From contig NC_084890.1 in NCBI RefSeq assembly GCF_958979055.1, forward strand, positions 24,774,149-24,838,148: 64,000 nt of DNA, given 5' to 3'. Below, in pieces: positions 56,150-64,000 of this stretch; positions within the stretch are counted from its first letter, which is position 1, and each line of letters opens with the position of its first letter. The DNA comes from Alnus glutinosa (lineage: Eukaryota; Streptophyta; Magnoliopsida; Fagales; Betulaceae). The notes beneath the pieces were generated by a model that saw nothing but the letters and a program-made list of their open reading frames with translations, was not told where the DNA came from and searched no databases. The position numbers were made by a program, and so were the translations under genes.

Positions 56150-56950
56150 AGCATTCATCTGTAAATTATCAAGAAAAGTATTATAATACTAGTACTCCTT
56201 TTTATTTTCACTTAATTACCACCGCTTAAGTCAACCGTGCTCATTCCATTTACGGCTGAATGAAACCCATCAAAGGCGGAGATTTTTGGTTCATCCATCC
56301 CAATGTACCTGTTTATTCTTTTGATTTTAAAAGGAGAAACATTAAATATTACGCATCCATCCTACTAGATTGACGTGGCAATGCTAATCGACTCTTGCAT
56401 TTTTTTTATATATTAAAAAATATATATTTACCTATAACTCATGATCTTTCATTACTTCTGCAATTAAATATTCAAACTTTAAAAAATGTCAATTTAAGGT
56501 ATCCATCTTTTAATTTTAACCATTCCCTTAGAATTTTCCTTTAAATCCTATCAAAATTTTCAAAATACCATTTTTTTTTTTTAAAAAAAAATAAAAATAA
56601 AAATTTTCAAAGATTTAGGCATGCGTATTTTTATAAATTTCGTTAAATTCTGGCCAACACTTCAATCTTTGCAAATTTTTTTTCTTTTTTTTAACAAAAA
56701 TTTCTAATGAATCGAATGAATGAAATTTAAAAAAAAAAAAAAATGATACTTTAAATTGACATTTTTTAAAGTTTAAGTACTTAATTACAAAAAGTAAAAA
56801 ATTAAATATTAGGAGTTATAAGTTTAATTTATATATATATAGTTTGAGTATGTGCATGCTAGCTGGATCTAGCTAATTACACCAAATATGTCCCAACATA
56901 ATTTACGGTTTATATATATATATATATTACAAACTAGAGCATATAGTACA
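56150..56950. repeat. Duplicated 3' flank of PLA1 (module 3)
   Basis: Matches 2200-2790 and 19190-19790 with more divergence than those two show to each other. No gene. Confidence 0.75.
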
Positions 56951-58191
56951 GATTCATTAACTGCGCGCATCTTGTGCTTGCATTCCAACTGCAAGAACAT
57001 TCACGGTACTTTCTTCCCTACCAGCAGGTGAAGGTATGTCTTCTGCATCTCTCTTTGGTTTTACCCATCTACCATGAGCATTACGTATTAATCCCTTGTT
57101 GGCCAATTGGTACCAACAACGTGGGATCCTAAGCTCATCCACCAACATATCACACGCCTTGTTCACTAACGCAACATCCCTCCTCGCACCAGACCGAAAT
57201 GTTGTGGCACTACTAAGAAACCCGTCCACAAGATGAAGGTATGTCTCCAGGCTATGGAACCCCATCAAGTCGAACCCACGCTTGAGGTACGGCGATGACC
57301 GAACGTCGAGCTTCAGTTCGGCTCCGACGTGGGTGTAAACCCATTCCAATGATCCGGTGATATCATCAAACTTTTGTAAGCTCTCGTTGAAAACAAGCCC
57401 CGGCATCCGAGGGACTACGTCTTGCTTGATTACCACCCTCAGTGTTTTGACTCCCAGCTGATGAAGCTCGTCTCGGAAACCAACGTTGCCGACCCTCGGT
57501 GCGCCGAAGGAAATCACGTTGACGGGAAGGTTGGGAATGGTTGCTGCGGCTTCGTAAGCATTGAGCAGAGCCAGCGCGCCACCCAAGCTATGTCCGGTGA
57601 TCGTAAGGCTTACTTCTTCACCTTTTTCCCTGTACATTTCCACAAGCCTTGTCACTTCTTTCATTGCTTGCTCTGAGGCACTTGTCTTGTTGTACCTTGT
57701 AGATTCATTCTTGCTTGTGTAAAGGCTAAGAAACCCATGTTCGACTTTAGCATCCCCTTGCCCAAATGGCTTCAACTTCCTATGCATATCCTCGTACCAC
57801 TCCGAGGGTGCCACGGTTCCACGCCACGCCACCACAATATCCCTCCGCCCGATCCTACGTGTCTCCTCGTTGTCGCTGACCGCCACATAGCCGATCCAGT
57901 TGGAATCTTTGCTCCACGTGTCAGCCAAATGTGACCTCTCCAGCCACTGAGGCATATGTATATGCGACATGGCATAAATATAGTTGCTAACCGTGTAGCC
58001 ATTTCTTTTAAGGCCTAGTTTCTCAAACATGTTTCTTGGGTTGTATCGGCAACTCCCGCAGTACTCGGAGAAAGAATCAAAATCAAAAGCGTCGTATGTT
58101 GCCTGTGCGAATTCTCCATATTTGACGATCTCTCGTCTGAGCCAAGGCTGAAGAGGATCCAAAAGATTGTCCCAATCCGAGGAACCGTGTA

Positions 58192-58196
58192 CGTCA
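58192..58196. repeat. Target duplication, left (CGTCA)
   Basis: The matching right copy is CATCA at 63195-63199. The one difference is G to A in a CpG, a common methylation-linked change. Copy A has TGTCA at this place. Confidence 0.8.
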
Positions 58197-58451
58197 TCTT
58201 ACGAATAGAAACATTATTTTTTTCCATAGAAAAAACTGCTCTCTTTACATGTATATATAATATTAGACATTAGGCCACTACTCCTGGTTTCATGGCTAGA
58301 AACAAGGATAAAAGATAAATGATTGGTCCCATGTATGTATAATATTAGATATCTATTCCTAGGCCACTACTCCATGTTTCATGGCTAGATTATTAGACAT
58401 CTATTCCTAGGCCACTACTCCTTGTTTCAAGGATAACAACTCACGCCTACA
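58197..58451 (-). repeat. 3' LTR of the copia element
   Basis: Read on the minus strand it starts TGTAGGCGTGAG and ends TTCGTAAGA. It contains three diverged copies of a GGCCACTACTCC-type unit (about 50-60 bp apart on the plus strand). Confidence 0.93.
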
Positions 58452-58462
58452 CTCCCCCTCAA
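58452..58462 (-). promoter_or_regulatory. Polypurine tract of the copia element
   Basis: On the minus strand TTGAGGGGGAG directly precedes the 3' LTR start TGTAGG, and it overlaps the last codons of the gag-pol frame. Confidence 0.85.
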
Positions 58463-61400
58463 GTTGGTGCATACAAATCCTTAATGCCTAACTTGTCAAG
58501 TGAGTTGTAGAAGTTCTTGCTGGACACTGCTTTGGTGAGTACGTCTGCTAGTTGATCTTCAGATTTGATGAAGGGAAATCGAATTATCTTGGACTCTAGA
58601 TTCTGTTTGATGAAGTGTCGATCTACCTCCACATGTTTGGTTCGATCATGTTGGACAGGGTTATGTGAGATATCAATTGCTGCTTTGTTGTCACAAAAAA
58701 GATCCATTTCGCAACTAGGAGCAAAACCAATTTCGGTTAATAATCTTCTGAGCCAGAGAAGCTCGCAAAGACCTTTAGCCATCCCCCGGAACTCAGCCTC
58801 AGCACTTGACAAAGCCACCACGTTCTGCTTCTTACTTCTCCATATAACTAAGTTCCCACCGACAAACATGATGTACCCTGATGTGGATTTTCTGTCTGAA
58901 ATATTTCCTGCCCAATCTGCATCCGTATATCCCTCAACCTTGAGATGATTATTCTTCGAGAACATTAGTCCCTTTCCCGGAGATGACTTTAAGTATTGAA
59001 GAATTCTGATCACTGCATCCATGTGCTCATCACTAGGATTATGCATGAACTGGCTTACCACGCTTACAGTATATGCAATATCTGGGCGTGTGTGAGAGAG
59101 GTAAATGAGTTTTCCAACTAATCTCTAGTACCGTTCTTTGTTTGTGGGTACTTGGTCTGGGTGTTCGCCAAGTTTATGGTTTTGGACAATTGGTGTCTCT
59201 GCAGGTTTGCATTCTAATAGCCCCACTTCAGATAGTAAATCTAAGGTATATTTTCGTTGGGAAAGAAATATACCTTGTTCTGATCTCGCAACTTCAATTC
59301 CCAGAAAGTATTTTAGTCCTCCCAGATTCTTCATTTCAAATTCTGTTCCCAGCTGTTGTTGGATTCTTGATATTTCTTCTGAATCATCACCAGTAATAAT
59401 CATGTCATCTACATGGATTATTAACGCAGTGACCTTGCCCAATTGATGTTTCAAGAACAGTGTATGGTCTGAGTTGCTCTAGATATAACCATATTTCTTC
59501 ATTGCCAAGCTAAATCGCCCAAACCATGCTCTGGGTGATTGCTTCAACCCATACAGTGCTATTTGTAATTTACACACCACCTTAGACTCAGAATTGGCTG
59601 TGTAGCCTGGTGGAACATCCATGTAGACTTCTTCTTCAAGATCACCATGGAGAAAGGCGTTTTTTACGTCAAACTGGTATAGTGGCCAATCAAGGTTTGT
59701 TGCAAGAGACATCAACACTCTAATTGTGTTCAATTTTGCCACTGGCGAGAAGGTCTCTTGATAATCTATGCCATATGTTTGTGTATAACCCTTTGCTACT
59801 AGCCTTGCTTTGTATCGATCGATTGAGCCATCTGCTTTGTGTTTGATAGAGAATACCCATTTACACCCCACTGTCTTTTTTCCTTTGGGTAGCTGGACAA
59901 GAGTCCATGTTTCATTTTTTAGTAGTGCTTCCATTTCTCCTTTTACTGCCTGAGTCCACTTTGGGTCTGTCAGTGCTTCATGGATATCGGAGGGGACCCG
60001 ACATGAGGAGAGCTCATGTATGAATGTCTTGAGTGGTTTGGATAACCTGTTTGTGGACACATAGTTGGTAATTGGATACTTTGTGCTCCGTTCTCCAACA
60101 TCTGGGGAATATCTATTTGGTGGTTTGCCACGATTATGCCTGAAAGGTAATGTATAGCCAACAACAGGTATCCCTATATTGTTAGAGTCTGGTGGTAGTG
60201 AAAAAGAGTTTACCTCAGGAATATTCTCAGGAGATGGGCCTTCTGGTACTGGTGAGTGAGGGGGGGTGTCTCTCTCTTCTTCAGATTGTATTGGCCTGTC
60301 TCTGGAGTCAGTCTCTGGGGACATATCAAGCCCTGTGTTTGGTCCTTCCTCTGTCGCTTCCTCATTACTGTTCGGCCAGTCGAGCTGTAGCCAATTCGGC
60401 TCTTCACTATTAATCTCCCCCTGACGAGCAGAATTGGGTGCTGGAAAAAATGGTTCAGTTTCCAGAAAAGTGACATCCATGGTCACATAGGTACGGTTGT
60501 GGGCCGGATCATAGCAGCGGTATCCTTTTTGATGTACGGCATATCCCAAGAAAAGACATCGAATGGCACAAGGGTCCAGTTTCGTGCGCTGATGCTTAGG
60601 AAGATGGACAAAGGCGACACAACCAAAAACCCTAGGAGGTATCATTAACATCGTGGGTAAGGAGACATATGTGGACAACGTATGTAACGGAGTCTTAAAT
60701 TCCAATACTTTGGAGGGCATCCGATTGAGGAGGTGCACAGCTGTGGCCACGGCATCAGCCCAATGTCGGCTCGGCAGATGAGACCCTAGTAATAACGCCC
60801 TAGCAGTCTCAAGAATATGGCGGTTTTTTCTTTCAGCCACTCCATTTTGTTGAGGGGTATGGGGACAGGAGGTTTCGTGAATAAGGCCATGTTTTTGGAA
60901 GTATTCATGAAACTCCCGATTGATGTATTCCCCGCCATTATCTGATCTCAAAATCTGTATTTTAGCTGAAAACTGGTTTTGAACCATAGTGTGGAAATAT
61001 TTAAAGACACTTAGTACTTCAGCTTTGTGTTTCAACAAATAAAGCCAGGTCATGCGGGTGCAATCATCAATAAATATTACAAACCATCTAATGCCAGAAA
61101 CTGTAGAAATTGGAGATGGACCCCACACATCTGAATGAATTAACGCAAACGGAACATGACTTTTATTCATACTCAAAGAATAAGAAGTTCGATGACTTTT
61201 AGCAAGAATGCATGTTTCACATTTGAGGTCAAATAGGGACATGTTGGAAAACAAATCAGGGAATAAATGCTTCATATAGCTAAAAGACGGGTGTCCTAAC
61301 CGACGATGCCAAAGCCAAATTTGCCGCTCTTTATTGTCAACTGGATGATGCATGTGATGTGCGCGGCCCATGCTGAAATCATCTACGTAATAGAGTCCCC

Positions 61401-62859
61401 CCCGTCTAGTACCACGCCCAATGATCTCCTTGGTAAGAATATCCTGAAGCAAGCAAAACATAGAGTACATAAGTACAACACAATTTAGGGAAGTGGTGAC
61501 CTGGCTCACGGATAATAATTTATGGGAAAGGGAAGGAACAAGTAGGCAATGGGTCAGTGATAAAGTGGGAGACAAGGTGACAGTTCCGGCTCCTGTGACT
61601 GGGGAAAGTACCCCATTGGCATTGGCAACACAAGTTCGCTTTGGTGGGGTTTTTTCTGCAAAATCTCGGTCATCAAACGTCATGTGATCTGATGCTCCAG
61701 AATCAATAACCCATGAGCTCTCATCACCCACTGGAGAGGAGCTACACAGGGCAGTGCTAAATTTACCTGGGTCTGCGGTTGGTGGGTCACCGGGGGCTGT
61801 CTCGACCAGAGGAGAAATTGAGAGTTGAGGTTCAGCCGTAGCCACTGTAGCCTTGCCACTCCCTCCGTCAGAACCTGGACCATCATGACGTTTCCGTGCT
61901 TGTAGTTCATTCCACCACTCCGGGTATCCATGGAGTTTAAAGCAAGTGTCACGGGTATGCTTTGAATTACCACAGTGAGAACACTTTGTTCCATCAGAGG
62001 AGGCACGTGGTCTTGAGGGAGTGCCAGCTTTCCCACTGCCGAGAGACAGGGACTTGGTCGAAGGTGAGGAATGTTGACCGGGCTTGAAGCTCTTTGACGC
62101 CAGAACTGCTCCTGGATTTTCTGTAGGGGCGCCAGAGATCATCTCAGCCTGCCGGACAGCTTCCCGGCGGACATAAGCGTATGCCTGTTCAATGGTTGGG
62201 AACGGCTTCATCTGCAGAATATCCCCCCGGATGTTATCCAGCCGATCGTCCAATCCATCCAGAAATGTATACACCCGATCTTCCTGAATTATGGTGTTGT
62301 AGTGCTGGATATCGACCACACACTCCATCGGGTTTGGGCGGCGGAAATCAATCTCACGCCAGAGGCCCTGTAGCTCGGTGAAGAATTTTTCCAGTGAACC
62401 ACCTGCTTGCTTCAGACAGGTCACACGTCTCCGGAGATCATAGACTTGAGAGGTATCACTCCCGTCAAAGTACGTCGTTGCAATGGAATCCCACACCAAT
62501 TTTGCCGTTGGAAATCTGATAAAATTCCCAATCAACAATGGGTCCATTGAGTTTATCAGCCAACCCTTGACAATGGCGTTGTCCATGCGCCATTTTCGAA
62601 AGGATGGGTCCGTTTGTGGGGGTTGATGGATGTCGCCGTTGATGTAGCCCAGTTTGTCCTTGCCCGAGATGTACATCTCGACCACCTGGGACCAGGGTGC
62701 ATAGTTGGAGCCGTCCAACTTGATGCCGATAGCTGCTGTATTTTCTGTCATTGGAGTTGAAGCTTTGGTCAAAGCTTCATTCATTCGGGTGGTCAATTCG
62801 GTGAGGATGGATGCCGATGGAGGTTCATTAGTTTGGTCAGTTTGGTCAGGGTTGCTCAT
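58459..62859 (-). pseudogene. Copia gag-pol polyprotein with two in-frame TAG codons
   Basis: One continuous frame of 1,466 codons runs from ATG 62857-62859. Order: gag (about 45-240, [20 protein letters not shown]), a CX2CX4HX4C zinc knuckle ([14 protein letters not shown], about 295), protease ([11 protein letters not shown], about 385), pre-integrase HHCC zinc region ([10 protein letters not shown] ... CETC), integrase core (HSDVWGP ... [11 protein letters not shown] ... RSDNGGEY ... [10 protein letters not shown]), RT ([39 protein letters not shown], then IIHVDDMIITGDD with HVDD instead of the commoner YVDD) and RNase H (YTDADWAGN, SSAEAEFRG). TAG at 59479-59481 and 59125-59127 break the RT and the RT-RNase H region. 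Both stand where Gln (CAG) is usual, and the frame is otherwise open. Confidence 0.92.
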
Positions 62860-62927
62860 GGTTGTGGATGAGTGGAATTATTGGGTAGGTTTAGAGAAGA
62901 GAGGTTTGGGCGGCAGGGTTAAACCAT

Positions 62928-62939
62928 GCTCTGATACCA
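62928..62939 (-). promoter_or_regulatory. Primer-binding site for initiator tRNA-Met
   Basis: On the minus strand TGGTATCAGAGC directly follows the 5' LTR. It is complementary to the 3' end of plant initiator tRNA-Met, the usual primer of copia elements. Confidence 0.92.
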
Positions 62940-63194
62940 TCTTACGAATAGAAACATTATTTTTTTCCATAGAAAAAACTGCTCTCTTTACATGTATATA
63001 TAATATTAGACATTAGGCCACTACTCCTGGTTTCATGGCTAGAAACAAGGATAAAAGATAAATGATTGGTCCCATGTATGTATAATATTAGATATCTATT
63101 CCTAGGCCACTACTCCATGTTTCATGGCTAGATTATTAGACATCTATTCCTAGGCCACTACTCCTTGTTTCAAGGATAACAACTCACGCCTACA
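62940..63194 (-). repeat. 5' LTR of the copia element
   Basis: Same length and, by eye, same sequence as 58197-58451. It holds the element's promoter. A CATGTATATATAATA stretch is a possible TATA region. Confidence 0.93.
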
Positions 63195-63574
63195 CATCAT
63201 GCCACTTGTGCGCTATGACCTCCTTGGGAGAAGTTGTGGGAGTGGAGTGTTTCTCTTCGGTAAACGAGCTCCAAATTGATTGGTGAAGATCGGTCCGGGG
63301 AGGGGTTTGAACATGGAGGTGGAGGAGATGTGAGAGTGATTCGGCGAGACGTAAAGCCGGATTTGATGGTGCCTTTGCTTGGGGGCGATCGAGAAGAGCT
63401 TCTTTATGGGCATGGATTATAGAAAGCCTGGATTGTGTGGTTGCACGAAGATGAGTGTAGATCATCGTGGATATTGCCATGATTAATTGGTTGCCGGCCA
63501 ATTAAGCTGATTAACGTATGATCACCTTGGGAATGCTTGGAATTGTTGAGAGAATGTGGGGGAGATGGAGTGGG

Positions 63575-63586
63575 TATATATATATT
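63575..63586 (-). promoter_or_regulatory. Probable TATA box tract of PLA1 copy C
   Basis: Short alternating TA run in the conserved upstream block, about 75-85 bp above the ATG. Confidence 0.5.
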
Positions 63587-63589
63587 GCT

Positions 63590-63698
63590 AGAGCCTAGAG
63601 AGTTGAACTCGCCAGGACAAACATGGTCTTGGAAGACTTTTTGTCACGCGGAGTCGTACGTGGACTAGGAAATGTTAAAACCTTGACTTGTCATATCT

Positions 63699-63729
<31 letters not shown>

Positions 63730-64000
63730 AGTAAATTGTTTGGTTAGCATTTTAATACCACAATGTGCTAATTACAGATAAAGCGCGGGAACTGCATGAT
63801 TTTTGAAGGCGTACGTACAATTTGGAGTTGAATTAACATCAAATTAAGAGAGGTAACTAAACTAATTTCCCTGGTTAAATTAACATATATAATATTTAGT
63901 ACAAGTACACACGAAGCTGCAAACCTTTTTGACTTTTTAACAGGTCGGCGGGTTGGTATTTTTACGTCACATGTGTGTCATAAAAAAAATAAAAAAAAAA
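63590..64000. other. Upstream flank of PLA1 copy C, no gene
   Basis: The part to about 63680 matches the PLA1 upstream block of copies A and B. Beyond it lies a TA repeat (63703-63726) and AT-rich DNA without a recognisable feature. Confidence 0.6.

Larger units (their letters stand above)
58197..63194 (-). mobile_element. Full-length Ty1-copia retrotransposon, 4,998 bp
   Basis: Two LTRs of 255 bp (58197-58451 and 62940-63194) that look identical by eye enclose a primer site, one long gag-pol frame and a polypurine tract. The 5-bp duplication CGTCA/CATCA surrounds it. Order gag, protease, integrase, RT, RNase H marks it as Ty1-copia. It lies in PLA1 copy C in the same orientation as the gene. 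Identical LTRs mean a very recent insertion. Confidence 0.96.
56957..63501 (-). pseudogene. Phospholipase A1 copy C, split by a copia insertion
   Basis: The N-terminal coding part is at 63200-63501 (IIHAHKEALLDRPQAKAPSN through EVIAHKWHD) and the rest at 56957-58196, including GHSLGG, KQDVVPRMP and GFHSLETYLH, so the Ser-Asp-His triad is all there. Apart from the 4,998-bp copia element plus its 5-bp duplication (58197-63199) I see no stop or shift in either part. The C-terminus is shorter than in copies A and B (it ends MQAQDARS). An extra in-frame ATG upstream of the usual start is present at 63499-63501. The insertion after about residue 90 removes the lipase domain from the normal transcript, so the gene should be null unless the element is spliced out. 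Confidence 0.92.

Noticed and set aside
58160-58162. Start of an independent 401-residue lipase at 58162
   Set aside because: The codon there is TTG, and the frame continues upstream to the LTR border as the normal PLA1 sequence. It is the 3' part of a split gene.
62928-62939. tRNA-like match
   Set aside because: Only the 12-base primer-binding sequence complementary to initiator tRNA-Met is present, not a tRNA gene. The same applies to 34700-34710.

Overview
This window is nuclear DNA from a flowering plant, most likely a woody eudicot. The evidence is a plastid-type phospholipase A1 family with single-exon genes, a plant aromatic amino acid decarboxylase of the tyrosine decarboxylase type, an F-box/LRR (SKIP19-like) gene, plant CACTA (En/Spm), PIF/Harbinger, hAT and Mutator-type elements, Ty1-copia and Ty3-gypsy retroelements, L1-type LINEs, tRNA-derived SINEs and CCCTAAA telomere-type repeats. 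I did not try to name the species.

Host genes form a local tandem array of one module whose order on the + strand is F-box gene, PLA1 gene (minus strand), TYDC gene (minus strand). PLA1 copies: A (4072-5616, intact), B (19794-21332, intact) and C (56957-63501, split by a copia element). TYDC copies: a truncated pseudogene (8716-9634), one intact gene (38265-39809) and a 5' scrap (43692-43821). F-box copies: an intron remnant at the left edge (1-505) and a pseudogene (about 17403-18658) with a frameshift and a missing middle exon. Flanks are duplicated along with the genes: 1684-2790 with 18650-19735 and 56150-56900; 9640-13730 with 39830-42530; 15540-16760 with 54250-55850; 21521-21800 with 26938-27205; and 34795-34980 plus 36665-36720 with 43265-43540. 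Because the copies serve as each other's empty sites, many transposon boundaries can be fixed to the base.

Mobile DNA makes up most of the rest. The clearest insertions are: a complete 9.5-kb CACTA element (44208-53690, target duplication TTT) with an intact 480-residue accessory transposase gene and a mutated TNP2 gene; a second CACTA family with two shortened copies (5859-8715, carrying a 0.9-kb telomere-like array, and 40516-41691); a 5.0-kb Ty1-copia element (58197-63194) whose two 255-bp LTRs look identical and which sits inside PLA1 copy C; two PIF/Harbinger-type elements with TA-rich 3-bp duplications (2798-4029 and 40144-42175); hAT-type MITEs with 8-bp duplications (10203-10345, 16451-16576, 43025-43276); a MITE with a 9-bp duplication (55959-56140); a gypsy-type solo LTR (24894-26648); a SIRE-like copia 3' end (28080-29250); decayed LINE, gypsy and hAT pieces at 23600-36660; and two SINEs.

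Two PLA1 genes and one TYDC gene are predicted to be functional. PLA1 of this family acts in the plastid on membrane glycerolipids, and TYDC makes tyramine from tyrosine. A joint role is not shown by the sequence; their linkage may only reflect tandem duplication of a block. No rRNA gene, tRNA gene or CRISPR array was found.
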